Shown: positions 45,853 to 54,471 of the stretch, piece after piece
Numbering within the stretch: position 1 is the first letter of the stretch
Layout of the letters: each line of letters begins with the position of its first letter
Source: Halieaceae bacterium
GTDB lineage: Bacteria > Pseudomonadota > Gammaproteobacteria > Pseudomonadales > Halieaceae
NCBI GenBank assembly: GCA_016744355.1
Contig: JADGEN010000002.1
Coordinates: forward strand, 1 to 64,000
Length of the DNA stretch: 64,000 nucleotides
Direction: 5' to 3'
Position numbers and translations under genes: made by a program
Notes under the pieces: generated by a model
What the model saw: only the letters and a program-made list of their open reading frames with translations
What the model was told of the DNA's origin: nothing
The model's database searches: none

Positions 45853-46599
45853 ATGTCAAATGAAAATGATTCTTCCGGTTCCGATTCTATATTGAGTTCC
45901 CTGATGAGACTAACCGGCCAGATGGCTGGCGGCACGCTGGACCTTGCGCGAAACACGGCTACGATGACTGCCATGTTTGGTGAAAGTTGGCTCAAGGGCG
46001 CACTGCTTAATACACTGGAGCCCGAGCGCCTGGAGGCCATGGCCGAGGCCGGGCGATTTTTGCGTGACGCGCGAGAAACCGCAGGCATGTCTTTAAAGGA
46101 TCTAGCCGAAAACCTGGGTGTGTCAGACAATAGTGTTTTGGAGGATGTGGAAAGCGGCGATAGCATAATGCCGTTGGAGTTAATGCTGCGCAGCGCAGCA
46201 CTGTTAGCGCGACACGACCCCATTCCTTTTCTGATCAAATTCATGCGTACTTACAATCCTGCGCTGGAGGAGAGGCTTGAAAAGTGGGGCGTATTAACGC
46301 TTCCTAAAAACTTTGAACGTGAACGTCGTTTTGTCAATATCTATCGCCAACACGATCAATTGCGAAACCTCAGCGACGATGAACACGCCCGCTTTATCGA
46401 GTATATGAATAGCTCTACCGAATTGGTCCTGAATGTGATGATGAAGGAAAAAGCGGCTGGCAATGGCGCGAAGCGTAAGAGTGCGGCTGCGACTGCTGCG
46501 AAACCCAAACGCAAGGCGAAAAGCACTGCAGCAAAAAAGAAAGCGCCGGCAAAAAAACGCCGTCCCTCCACTAAACCCTCTTCTGGAAGTACTACTTGA
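45853..46599 (+). CDS. XRE-type helix-turn-helix protein with a Lys/Ala-rich histone-like tail
   Basis: 248 residues. Start at 45853 chosen for spacing to GAGGTG; ATG 45850 is possible. Residues about 70-125 form a helix-turn-helix (RDARETAGMSLKDLAENLGV, then DVESGDSIMPLELMLRSAAL). A helical middle region ends near residue 200. The last 45 residues are Lys/Ala/Pro-rich (KPKRKAKSTAAKKKAPAKKR), like eukaryotic linker histone H1 and AlgP-type tails. Such tails bind DNA nonspecifically. The function is unknown, perhaps a nucleoid-linked regulator. Its TGA overlaps the TTG proposed as the rlmKL start. Confidence 0.82.
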   Translation: MSNENDSSGSDSILSSLMRLTGQMAGGTLDLARNTATMTAMFGESWLKGALLNTLEPERLEAMAEAGRFLRDARETAGMSLKDLAENLGVSDNSVLEDVESGDSIMPLELMLRSAALLARHDPIPFLIKFMRTYNPALEERLEKWGVLTLPKNFERERRFVNIYRQHDQLRNLSDDEHARFIEYMNSSTELVLNVMMKEKAAGNGAKRKSAAATAAKPKRKAKSTAAKKKAPAKKRRPSTKPSSGSTT

Positions 46600-48767
46600 G
46601 TCAATCTATGCAACACGACTGGTTCGCCAGTTGCCCCAAGGGGCTGGAGTTATTGCTGGCCTCGGAGTTGACTGAGCTGGGGGCAGAGTCAACGCGTGAG
46701 ACTGTGGCGGGAGTTTATTTCAACGGTGCGTTGGCTACCGGCTATCGTGCTTGTCTATGGTCGCGATTGGCCAATCGAATTTTGATGCCTCTGGGTCGGT
46801 TTGAAGTCGAGGATGCCGATAGTTTGTATCGCGCGTTGCAGAGCATAGACTGGGGAGAAGTGTTTTCACCGGATAAGACCTTTGCAGTTGATTTTTCCGG
46901 GCAGAATAGCGAAATTCGCAACACACAGTTTGGAGCCCAGCGCAGTAAAGATGCCATTGTGGATTGGTTTCAAACGGCTGTGGGTATGCGCCCCTCAGTG
47001 CAAAAACGCGATCCAGATATCCGCATAAATGTTCGCCTGGCCAAATCAAAGGTGATTGTTGCTGTAGATTTTTCCGGTGGCAGTTTGCACCGCCGCGGTT
47101 ACCGTCAGGGTGCCGGAGAAGCGCCCTTAAAAGAGAATCTCGCCGCTGCCATTTTGTTACGCGCTGACTGGCCCACTATAGCGAGTCAGGGTGGTGCGCT
47201 CATTGACCCCATGTGCGGCTCCGCTACGTTGTTACTTGAAGCGGCGATGATGTCAGCAGACATCGCCCCGGCGTTGGCCAGGGAACGTTTTGGCTTCGAA
47301 GCCTGGAAAGGTCACAATGCCACTCAGTGGGAGGCGATTGTATCCGACGCGGCTGGTCGTGCCAGGCGGGGCAGGGAGGCAGAATTGCCAGAAATTCGAG
47401 GCTATGACGCCGACCCCGTCGTGGTGCGCAGAGCGCAGGAAAATATTGCAAAAATTGGGCTTGAGAAGGTTGTTCGAGTCAGTTGCAAGCCTTTGGCAGA
47501 GTTACAAAAGCCAAGCCATAAACCTATGCCCATAGGGTTGGTTCTATGTAATCCGCCCTATGGCGAGCGCCTGGGTGAGAAAGAAAGTCTGCGCTATCTC
47601 TATCGTCAATTAGGCGAGCTTATGCTGCGCGAGTTCAGTGGTTGGCAAGGGGCCGTATTTACGGGTGATGTAGAATTGGGTAAGGCTACCGGCCTGCGCA
47701 GCCACAAACGATATGCTTTGTATAACGGAGCGCTGCCTTCGAGTCTGTTGTTGTTCGATCTAGCCAACAACCAGTTGCGCGATGCATCGCCGCCTAAGTC
47801 TGGGGTCGGCAATGGCACTGCAGAGCTCAGCGAAGGCGCCGCAATGTTTGCTAATCGTATCCGAAAAAACAAGAAGCGCCTGGCCAAATGGGTGAAGCGA
47901 GAGCATATCGAATGTTATCGTTTATATGACGCTGACATGCCCGAATACGCGGTGGCAGTTGATGTCTACGGTGATAGCGCGCATGTGGCAGAATATATGG
48001 CGCCTAAAGATGTTGACCCCGATGCCGCAACACGGCGTATGGGAGAGGTCGTCGCTGCACTGCCAGAGGCGTTGGGGGTAGCTCCCGAGCTCATTAGTTA
48101 CAAACGAAGACAGAAGCAACGTGGCCTGACACAGTACGAAAAAGAAGATAATCGTGGCGAGTTAATTTCAGTGCGCGAGGGGCCGGCCAAAATTTTGGTT
48201 AACCTACATGATTACCTTGATACTGGGTTGTTCCTCGACCATCGGCCGCTGCGTTTACGCATAGGCCGTGAAGCCAAAGACAAAGATTTCCTCAACCTGT
48301 TTTGTTATACCGGTGTCGCATCGGTACATGCCGCGCTGGGGGGCGCGCACACTACCACCAGTGTAGATATGTCTAACACCTACCTGGGTTGGCTGCGCAA
48401 AAATCTGGCTCATAATGGTCTGGGCGAAACCACCCATCACCGGGTGAAGGCCAATTGCATAACGTGGTTGGCTGAGGCGGAAAACACCTATGACTTAATC
48501 ATGCTGGATCCGCCATCTTTCTCTAATTCAAAGAGTATGGAAGACACCTTCGATATCCAGAGGGACCATGTGAGTTTGGTTCGTTCCGCGATGAGTGTTT
48601 TAAGGCGCGACGGGGCTATGTATTTTTCCACTAATCGGCGTGGTTTTGTGCTTGATGAGGAATTGTCGATACAATACCTCTGCGTAGATATTAGTAGAGA
48701 CACCCTGGACCCCGACTTTCAGCGCAACTCAAACATACACAAATGCTGGCGCATAACACATCGTTAG
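46596..48767 (+). CDS. rlmL: bifunctional 23S rRNA methyltransferase RlmKL (m2G2445/m7G2069)
   Basis: 723 residues from the TTG at 46596 (GGAAG 6 bp upstream; TTGA overlap with the previous stop); the ATG at 46608 gives MQHDWFASC, also a good start. The layout is the family's: THUMP domain near WFASCPKGLELLL, first methyltransferase (RlmL part) with IDPMCGSATLLLEAAMM and VLCNPPYGER, then the second (RlmK part) with NLFCYTGVASVHAALGG and IMLDPPSFSNSKSM. It methylates G2445 and G2069 of 23S rRNA during ribosome assembly. The length is close to the E. coli 702. Confidence 0.95.
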   Translation: MSQSMQHDWFASCPKGLELLLASELTELGAESTRETVAGVYFNGALATGYRACLWSRLANRILMPLGRFEVEDADSLYRALQSIDWGEVFSPDKTFAVDFSGQNSEIRNTQFGAQRSKDAIVDWFQTAVGMRPSVQKRDPDIRINVRLAKSKVIVAVDFSGGSLHRRGYRQGAGEAPLKENLAAAILLRADWPTIASQGGALIDPMCGSATLLLEAAMMSADIAPALARERFGFEAWKGHNATQWEAIVSDAAGRARRGREAELPEIRGYDADPVVVRRAQENIAKIGLEKVVRVSCKPLAELQKPSHKPMPIGLVLCNPPYGERLGEKESLRYLYRQLGELMLREFSGWQGAVFTGDVELGKATGLRSHKRYALYNGALPSSLLLFDLANNQLRDASPPKSGVGNGTAELSEGAAMFANRIRKNKKRLAKWVKREHIECYRLYDADMPEYAVAVDVYGDSAHVAEYMAPKDVDPDAATRRMGEVVAALPEALGVAPELISYKRRQKQRGLTQYEKEDNRGELISVREGPAKILVNLHDYLDTGLFLDHRPLRLRIGREAKDKDFLNLFCYTGVASVHAALGGAHTTTSVDMSNTYLGWLRKNLAHNGLGETTHHRVKANCITWLAEAENTYDLIMLDPPSFSNSKSMEDTFDIQRDHVSLVRSAMSVLRRDGAMYFSTNRRGFVLDEELSIQYLCVDISRDTLDPDFQRNSNIHKCWRITHR

Positions 48768-48985
48768 TTACGCTTAGGTTTCACGGCCGAGAAATAGGAA
48801 ACTAGTGAAGTTTATTGCGCTATAAGGTTAGTGGCTGCAAACAAGAGCCGGGCATTGTTATTAACAGACGTCACTAAACCCCTGTATTTACTGCGTTTGT
48901 GCTTAGGTCCGATCATATAAAGCTATAAAAAATCTGTATCTATATGATATCTATAGAAAAAGACGTTATTTACTAAAAGCTTCAA

Positions 48986-49010
48986 AGCGACGTATAGCGA
49001 AGTACAGCGA
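48986..49010. repeat. three AGCGA motifs spaced exactly 10 bp apart (iteron-like)
   Basis: AGCGA occurs at 48986-48990, 48996-49000 and 49006-49010. The last two units share GTAnAGCGA. The 10-bp step places every copy on the same face of the helix, which favours cooperative binding of one protein. The array is short and may be chance. Confidence 0.5.
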
Positions 49011-49045
49011 AATAGTTTTGAGCACGGCCTCCAAGCTATCCCCAA

Positions 49046-49075
49046 AGTTATCCACACAATATTTTGTGGATAACT
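49046..49075. promoter_or_regulatory. inverted pair of perfect DnaA boxes
   Basis: AGTTATCCACA (49046-49056), an 8-nt spacer, then TGTGGATAACT (49065-49075). Each arm contains the 9-mer TTATCCACA (49048-49056; reverse at 49065-49073), identical to the strongest E. coli DnaA box. The 11-bp arms match perfectly. It may recruit DnaA for titration, ATP/ADP exchange or regulation of the flanking genes; an RNA hairpin reading is less likely because there is no T-run. Confidence 0.75.
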
Positions 49076-49208
49076 ATACCAAAGAGCTCAGGGTGAGCTG
49101 TATTCCCCACAATGCCGTCTGCACATAACATCAATGAGTATTTTGGCATGACACAGCGGTGGGGCCTGTGTTCAAATTCAGCTCCAAGTTTGCTTTGAGT
49201 GATATTTA

Positions 49209-49673
49209 GTGCCTGCGCCCAACCCACTGCTTATTGTCTATCACAGCCAGAGTGGCAGCTGTGCAAAAATTGCCCATGCTGCATATCAGGGTGCGTGCTC
49301 AGAAGCCAGTGTCGCGGTGCGCGTGCTGCGCGCGTGGGATGCCTGTACGGCCGACCTGACGGGGGCTGGTGGTCTGCTTTTAGTTGCGGCTGAGAACTCG
49401 GGCGCCCTGAGCGGAGGTATGAAAGACTTTCTTGACCGCACGTTTTATCCAGCCATTGCCGCAGATCTAGTGCTGCCTTACGCATTGTTACTCAGCGCGG
49501 GGAATGATGGCAGAGGCGCAAAGCAGCAAGCCCAACGTATTCTTTCTGGTTATTCTTTTCCTGCGGCGACAGAGCCAGTAATATTGCGCGGCGAAGTTTG
49601 TCCCGCACACTTGGAGAAGGCGGGAGAGTTGGGTGCTGCATTTGTCGCCGGACTTGTTATGGGTATTTTTTAG
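49209..49673 (+). CDS. flavodoxin-family FMN-binding protein
   Basis: 154 residues, GTG start, weak Shine-Dalgarno. The FMN phosphate loop is YHSQSGSCAKIAHA, followed by LLLVAAENSGALSGGMKDFLDRTFY, the flavin-ring loop of the flavodoxin/NAD(P)H-quinone reductase fold. The short length and single domain fit an electron carrier or small reductase. It lies at the edge of the DnaA-box region and starts 9-10 bp before a thioesterase gene begins, so the two are a likely operon. Confidence 0.85.
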   Translation: MPAPNPLLIVYHSQSGSCAKIAHAAYQGACSEASVAVRVLRAWDACTADLTGAGGLLLVAAENSGALSGGMKDFLDRTFYPAIAADLVLPYALLLSAGNDGRGAKQQAQRILSGYSFPAATEPVILRGEVCPAHLEKAGELGAAFVAGLVMGIF

Positions 49674-49681
49674 AGGCATCA

Positions 49682-50158
49682 GTGAAGATGGATAATGTAG
49701 ACGTGGAAGCAGTGCCGGCAGGCTTTGAGTTATTACCGGCGGGCTTGGGTTTCACCGATGCCATTGCGCCGTGCTATCGCAAAGTGGAGGGCAGTAAGGT
49801 CGCGATGGGACTGCGTGTAGAGCAGTCGCATTGCAATATGATGGGGATTTGCCATGGCGGTGTGCTCATGACTTTGGCTGATATTGCCGCAGCATCGGGT
49901 GTGAATCTTGCCCGCGGAAAAAAGTCCGGCAGTCCTACTCTCAACCTCAGCCTCGATTTCATTTCTGCCGGGCGCCTGGGGCAGTGGTTGGAGGCAGAGA
50001 TTACGAATACCACGGTCAAGCGACGTTTCGGTTTTAGTAGCGGTGTTATCAGCAATAGTGAGGGTGTAGTGGCGCGCTTTAACGGCACCTTTTACTTGCC
50101 CGATCACAAAGGCATTTGGAAGGTCAAAGAGCGCACGGATGGTTTCCTGCCCGATTAG
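49682..50158 (+). CDS. PaaI-type hotdog thioesterase
   Basis: 158 residues from the GTG at 49682, preferred because GAGG (49672-49675) is 6 bp upstream; ATG 49688 is the alternative. The hotdog signature is MMGICHGGVLMTLADIAAASG, with the HGG loop and the catalytic Asp, then PTLNLSLDFISAGRLG. It is closest in style to small acyl-CoA thioesterases such as PaaI/YbgC/MenI. It should act on cytoplasmic acyl-CoA. The 3' end overlaps the opposite LysR gene by 4 bp. Confidence 0.88.
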   Translation: MKMDNVDVEAVPAGFELLPAGLGFTDAIAPCYRKVEGSKVAMGLRVEQSHCNMMGICHGGVLMTLADIAAASGVNLARGKKSGSPTLNLSLDFISAGRLGQWLEAEITNTTVKRRFGFSSGVISNSEGVVARFNGTFYLPDHKGIWKVKERTDGFLPD

Positions 50159-51030
50159 CTGTCGCCGGATTTCTGTAGGCATTCAATAAAGGCGCTGGAC
50201 GCTCGTGAAAGGCTTCTGTCGCGGTGATACACCAGGCCAAGTGTTCGCTCAATCGCAATCTCGTCAACTTCAATTGAGGCCAATGAATCATCCTTCATGC
50301 TTCTGGGCAGTACTGTCCAGCCCAGTCCAACCGCAGTCATCATACGTATTGTTTCAAGATAGTTGGTAGCCAGTGAGATCTGAAGTTCCACCTGATGCTG
50401 CTCAAAAAGCGCTTTAATAATTTGTCCGGTGTAAGTATTAAGCCCTGGCAAAATGGCAGGCCAGACGCTGAGTTGTGCTAAAGTGGTGTTTTTGCTCTTT
50501 GCCAACGCGTGATCTCTGCCCACCAGAAAGTCCAACGGGTCGTGCCATACGGGCCGCGTGATCAGGCAGGGCTCAGCTGCTGGAGCCAGGGTGATAACCG
50601 CCAGCTCTACCTTACCTTGTAATACCAACTCGTAGGCCTGCTCTGAATCCATAAATTCGATGTCTATCTGTACTTCAGGACAATTCTGGCTGAAGTCGCT
50701 CAGCACCGGCGGTAGCCTATGCAGGCCAATGTGGTGGCTGGTGGCAAGACGCAATCGGCCGGACACTTCGCCGGAAAGATCTCGCACGGATTGCTCCGCG
50801 TCCAACAGCTCGCGGTGCACATTCCTGGCATGAGGCAGTAATGCCTCTCCGGCTTCTGTAAGGCTCACACTGCGACCAATTCTGTCGAACAATTGAGTAC
50901 CCAGTTGTTGTTCCAACAGTGCGACACGTTTACTGACTGCCGGTTGGGTCAGGTGAAGTTTTTGCGCCGCGCCGGAAAAGGAGCCGGTCTCTGCCACTAG
51001 CGTAAATGCCCTTAAATTTTGAGTATCCAT
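50155..51030 (-). CDS. LysR family transcriptional regulator, divergent from leuC
   Basis: 291 residues. The N-terminal winged helix-turn-helix (LRAFTLVAETGSFSGAAQKLHL, TQPAVSKRVALLEQQLG) and the two-lobed ligand-binding domain are complete. The ligand is unknown. It is divergent from leuC across about 117 bp holding a T-N11-A palindrome (51054-51068), the usual layout for LysR control of the neighbouring operon. A LysR gene also sits next to leuC in pseudomonads. It probably regulates leuCD and itself. Confidence 0.93.
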   Translation of the reverse strand: MDTQNLRAFTLVAETGSFSGAAQKLHLTQPAVSKRVALLEQQLGTQLFDRIGRSVSLTEAGEALLPHARNVHRELLDAEQSVRDLSGEVSGRLRLATSHHIGLHRLPPVLSDFSQNCPEVQIDIEFMDSEQAYELVLQGKVELAVITLAPAAEPCLITRPVWHDPLDFLVGRDHALAKSKNTTLAQLSVWPAILPGLNTYTGQIIKALFEQHQVELQISLATNYLETIRMMTAVGLGWTVLPRSMKDDSLASIEVDEIAIERTLGLVYHRDRSLSRASSAFIECLQKSGDS

Positions 51031-51053
51031 CTTACAGTCTCTTTCTTTTAGCT

Positions 51054-51068
51054 ATTCCAAAAAGGAAT
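51054..51068. promoter_or_regulatory. LysR-type operator (T-N11-A palindrome)
   Basis: ATTCC-AAAAA-GGAAT is a perfect 5-bp inverted repeat with 5-bp spacer; T51055 and A67 of the arms are 11 bases apart (T-N11-A). It lies between the divergent LysR and leuC genes, 22 bp upstream of the candidate -35 element. Confidence 0.55.
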
Positions 51069-51089
51069 CCAAACTATAAAAATAATAGA

Positions 51090-51119
51090 TTGGAGTTATT
51101 GATTCGTCAAGCCTAGAAT
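51090..51119 (+). promoter_or_regulatory. leuC: candidate sigma-70 promoter for leuCD
   Basis: TTGGAG at 51090-51095, an 18-bp spacer and TAGAAT at 51114-51119. Transcription would start about 20 bp before the leuC ATG (51148), close to the AGGAGG at 51137-51142. It is a moderate match to consensus, consistent with a gene needing activation by the divergent LysR protein. Confidence 0.45.
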
Positions 51120-51147
51120 GGCACCTCAAATTAATAGGAGGTATCCC

Positions 51148-52581
51148 ATGGCAGCGCAAACACTGTATGACAAATTGTGGCAGAGCCACCTGGTGGAGCA
51201 GCGCGAGGACGGCACTGCGCTTATTTACATCGACAGGCATTTGATTCACGAAGTGACATCACCCCAGGCGTTTGAGGGCCTGCGTCTTGCGGGGCGCACA
51301 CCCTGGCGTAAGGATGCCAATCTGGCGGTGCCCGACCACAACGTACCCACCGAACGACAGGAGCGCTTGGGAGGCGTTGCAGGGATTGCGGATCCGATAT
51401 CCCGATTGCAGGTGCAGACCCTGGACGACAATTGTTCAGACTTTGACATCGTGGAGTTTCAGATCAACGACCCCAGGCAGGGTATTGTGCATGTGGTTGG
51501 CCCAGAGCAGGGCGCAACCCTGCCCGGAATGACCGTTGTGTGCGGCGATTCCCACACCTCTACCCACGGAGCGCTTGGCTCTTTGGCGCACGGTATAGGC
51601 ACATCCGAAGTTGAACATGTGCTGGTTACCCAGTGTCTGCTTCAGAGAAAGATGAAAAATATGATGGTACGCATCGACGGGGAGTTACAAAATGGAGTGA
51701 CGGCAAAGGATGTGGTGCTCGCAGTTATCGGCGAAATAGGCACTGCCGGGGGCACGGGTTACGCCATAGAATTTGGTGGCCAGGTTATACGTGATATGAG
51801 CATTGAAGGTCGTATGACCGTGTGCAATATGTCGATTGAGGCCGGGGCTCGCATGGGCATGGTGGCAGTGGACCAGACAACACTCGATTATGTGAAAGGG
51901 CGTACCTATGCCCCCAGTGGAGAGCAGTGGAATGCTGCCGAGACCGTGTGGCGCACTTTGCACAGTGATGATGATGCGCAGTTCGATAGCACGGTTGTCT
52001 TGGAGGGAGCACAGATAAAACCACAAGTGACCTGGGGTACGTCTCCAGAGATGGTGTTGCCTGTGGATGGAGAGATTCCAACACCCGCTGATATTGAAAA
52101 TAGTAGTCAGAAAGAGGCGACAGAGCGCGCACTTGTTTATATGGGGCTGGAAGGCGGTAGCAAGGTTTCAGATATCAGGCCGGACAAGGTTTTTATCGGC
52201 TCCTGCACAAATTCGCGTATCGAAGACCTGAGGTCTGCCGCGAAGGTTGTGCGCGGTAAGCATATTGCCGCGTCTATCAAAGAGGCGCTTGTAGTTCCTG
52301 GCTCTGGTGAAATCAAGCGTCAGGCTGAAAGTGAAGGCCTGGATAAAATATTTACCGCCGCGGGGTTTCTCTGGCGCGAACCGGGTTGCTCGATGTGCCT
52401 GGCTATGAATGCCGACAAGTTGTTGGAGGGCGAGCATTGCGCCTCCACTTCTAATCGGAACTTTGAGGGTAGGCAGGGTTTTGGCGGGCGCACGCATTTG
52501 GTGAGTCCGGCGATGGCCGCAGCCGCTGCGGTGGCGGGTCACTTTGTCGACGTTCGTGACTGGAATTATGAGGGGGAGTGA
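51148..52581 (+). CDS. leuC: 3-isopropylmalate dehydratase large subunit
   Basis: 477 residues, normal length. ATG at 51148 with a strong AGGAGG. The 4Fe-4S cluster cysteines are in [14 protein letters not shown] and [13 protein letters not shown]; further signatures are [15 protein letters not shown] and [11 protein letters not shown]. With LeuD it isomerises 2-isopropylmalate to 3-isopropylmalate in leucine synthesis. First gene of leuC-leuD, regulated probably by the divergent LysR protein. leuD follows after 6 bp. Confidence 0.98.
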   Translation: MAAQTLYDKLWQSHLVEQREDGTALIYIDRHLIHEVTSPQAFEGLRLAGRTPWRKDANLAVPDHNVPTERQERLGGVAGIADPISRLQVQTLDDNCSDFDIVEFQINDPRQGIVHVVGPEQGATLPGMTVVCGDSHTSTHGALGSLAHGIGTSEVEHVLVTQCLLQRKMKNMMVRIDGELQNGVTAKDVVLAVIGEIGTAGGTGYAIEFGGQVIRDMSIEGRMTVCNMSIEAGARMGMVAVDQTTLDYVKGRTYAPSGEQWNAAETVWRTLHSDDDAQFDSTVVLEGAQIKPQVTWGTSPEMVLPVDGEIPTPADIENSSQKEATERALVYMGLEGGSKVSDIRPDKVFIGSCTNSRIEDLRSAAKVVRGKHIAASIKEALVVPGSGEIKRQAESEGLDKIFTAAGFLWREPGCSMCLAMNADKLLEGEHCASTSNRNFEGRQGFGGRTHLVSPAMAAAAAVAGHFVDVRDWNYEGE

Positions 52582-52587
52582 AGTCGC

Positions 52588-53235
52588 ATGAAAAAATTTA
52601 CCGTAGTTAAGGGCGTGCTCGCCCCGATGGACAGAGCCAACGTTGACACAGATTTGATTATTCCAAAGCAATTCCTTAAGTCGATACAACGCAGCGGCTT
52701 CGGACCCAATTTGTTTGACGCGCTGCGTTACACTGATATGGGAGAGCCGGGCCAGGATTGTAGTAATCGGCCGCTAAACCCGGATTTTAGTCTCAATCAG
52801 GCGCGCTACCGCAATGCATCAATTTTGCTTTCACGTGAAAATTTTGGTTGTGGCTCGAGTAGGGAGCACGCTCCGTGGGCGCTGGAAGATTATGGCTTCC
52901 GCTGTGTCATCGCCAGCAGCTTTGCCGACATTTTTTACAATAACTGTTTCAAGAACGGAATTTTGCCCGTAGCCTTGGACGCCAGTCTCATCGATAGCTT
53001 ATTTTCTGCGGTCGATGCCGAGGAGGGCTACCAGTTGACAGTCGATCTCGAACGGCAGTTGGTTGTTAAGCCCGATGGAGAGGAAATAGCATTTGAAGTT
53101 GACGCATTTCGAAAGCATTGTTTATTGAACGGTCTGGACGAGATCGGCCTGACACTGCAAAGTGCGGACGCTATTAAAAAATATGAGCAGCAATGGAGAG
53201 AGAAATCTCCGTGGTTGTTTGACGTAATTCATTGA
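52588..53235 (+). CDS. leuD: 3-isopropylmalate dehydratase small subunit
   Basis: 215 residues, normal length. The signature [16 protein letters not shown] and the active-site [23 protein letters not shown] are both present. It forms the heterodimer with LeuC. GGGGAG precedes the ATG. The gene after it, 18 bp on, is asd; leuB, which often follows leuD in gammaproteobacteria, is not here. Confidence 0.98.
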   Translation: MKKFTVVKGVLAPMDRANVDTDLIIPKQFLKSIQRSGFGPNLFDALRYTDMGEPGQDCSNRPLNPDFSLNQARYRNASILLSRENFGCGSSREHAPWALEDYGFRCVIASSFADIFYNNCFKNGILPVALDASLIDSLFSAVDAEEGYQLTVDLERQLVVKPDGEEIAFEVDAFRKHCLLNGLDEIGLTLQSADAIKKYEQQWREKSPWLFDVIH

Positions 53236-53253
53236 TTTTAAGAGATAACAGAC

Positions 53254-54276
53254 ATGAGTGAGACCTATGATATTGCCGTGGTGGGCGCTACCGGAGCGGT
53301 AGGAGAGGCGATGATCGCCATTCTGGAAGAGCGAGATTTTCCAGTGGGCAATCTATATGCTTTGGCCAGCAGTCGTTCTGCTGGCACTACTATTCGCTTT
53401 AAAGGCAACTCGGTGCGTGTTACCGATTTGGCTGAGTTTGATTTTTCCCAGGCGCAGATAGGCCTGTTTTCCGCGGGTGGCAGCATTTCCGAGGAGTACG
53501 CTCCCAAGGCGGCCGCTGCAGGTTGTGTGGTTATTGACAATACATCGCATTTTCGTCGCGATGAAAGCATCCCCCTTGTGATCCCCGAGGTAAATCCCGA
53601 GGCACTGGCCCTCTACAGTACCCGTAATATTATCGCCAACCCCAATTGTTCTACCATCCAGATGCTGGTGGCGCTAAAGCCTATTTACGATGCGGTCGGA
53701 ATTGAGCGGATTAATGTTGCTACTTACCAGGCGGTGTCCGGTAGTGGCAAAGAGGCCATACAGGAGTTAGCGGGCCAGACTGCGGCCCTGCTCAATGGTA
53801 AAGAGCCCGAGTGTGATGTCTATCCGAAACAGATAGCCTTTAATGCTTTACCACAAATTGATGTTTTTCAGGACAATGGCTACACGCGCGAAGAGATGAA
53901 AATGGTCTGGGAAACACAGAAAATCTTTGAAGACAGTAGCATCACAGTGAATCCAACCTGTGTTCGAATTCCTGTGTTTTTTGGGCATAGCGAGGCAGTG
54001 CACATCGAAACTGTCGACAAAATAACAGCCGAGCAAGCGCGGGAGTTGTTACTTAATGCGCCTGGGGTGACCGTAATTGATGAGCATAATGATGGCGGGT
54101 GGCCCACACCGGTGGGGGATGCGGTAGGTAAAGACGCAGTCTTTGTGGGGCGCATCCGGGAAGATATCTCCCATGACAGAGGTTTGGACCTCTGGGTAGT
54201 GTCAGATAATGTCAGAAAAGGCGCCGCGCTCAATAGTGTGCAAATTGCCGAATGCTTGATTAATACATATATATAA
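53254..54276 (+). CDS. asd: aspartate-semialdehyde dehydrogenase
   Basis: 340 residues. The N-terminal NADP-binding fold opens with VVGATGAVGEAMI. The catalytic Cys132 is in IANPNCSTIQML, and the catalytic His is in IPVFFGHSEAVHIE. It reduces aspartyl phosphate to aspartate semialdehyde for lysine, threonine, methionine and diaminopimelate synthesis. The shorter ASADH type (about 340) is standard in this position before fimV. A 195-bp gap follows with no clear terminator. Confidence 0.97.
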   Translation: MSETYDIAVVGATGAVGEAMIAILEERDFPVGNLYALASSRSAGTTIRFKGNSVRVTDLAEFDFSQAQIGLFSAGGSISEEYAPKAAAAGCVVIDNTSHFRRDESIPLVIPEVNPEALALYSTRNIIANPNCSTIQMLVALKPIYDAVGIERINVATYQAVSGSGKEAIQELAGQTAALLNGKEPECDVYPKQIAFNALPQIDVFQDNGYTREEMKMVWETQKIFEDSSITVNPTCVRIPVFFGHSEAVHIETVDKITAEQARELLLNAPGVTVIDEHNDGGWPTPVGDAVGKDAVFVGRIREDISHDRGLDLWVVSDNVRKGAALNSVQIAECLINTYI

Positions 54277-54471
54277 AAGATACTTGGGCATATGACTAAG
54301 TTAGGGGCCTGGTCGTTACTGATTGAAAAAAGAAGTGTAAGGCGTGACATTCAGATTGTTGCGTAATTACATGAAACTATTAAAGTAAATAATTAGTAAC
54401 TTCCTGGATTAGTGGCCGCATCGAGTGTAGGTGCGGCTTACACGTAGCACGTAGAATAAGAAGGCAAGTAT

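Larger units (their letters stand above)
48768..49208. other. 441-bp gene-free region with AT-rich stretch, 10-bp repeats and paired DnaA boxes
   Basis: No open frame or RNA gene is supported here. The first part (about 48905-48975) is AT-rich with GATC at 48909. It is followed by three AGCGA motifs at 10-bp spacing (48986-49010) and an inverted pair of consensus DnaA boxes (49046-49075). Weaker look-alikes occur in CTATCCCCA near 49036 and TTCCCCACA near 49102. Flanking genes are rlmKL and a flavodoxin gene, not dnaA, rpmH or mnmG, so this is not the usual chromosomal origin neighbourhood. Best read as a DnaA-binding locus or regulatory region. Confidence 0.7.

Noticed and set aside
48768-49208. 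Main chromosomal origin oriC
   Set aside because: The neighbouring genes (rlmKL, flavodoxin) are not dnaA, dnaN, rpmH or mnmG, and only two perfect DnaA boxes are present; kept as a candidate DnaA site only.
54407-54455. GCCGCA...TGCGGC hairpin before fimV as terminator of the leu-asd unit
   Set aside because: It lacks a T-tract and lies within 60 bp of the fimV start; may be a leader structure but cannot be supported.
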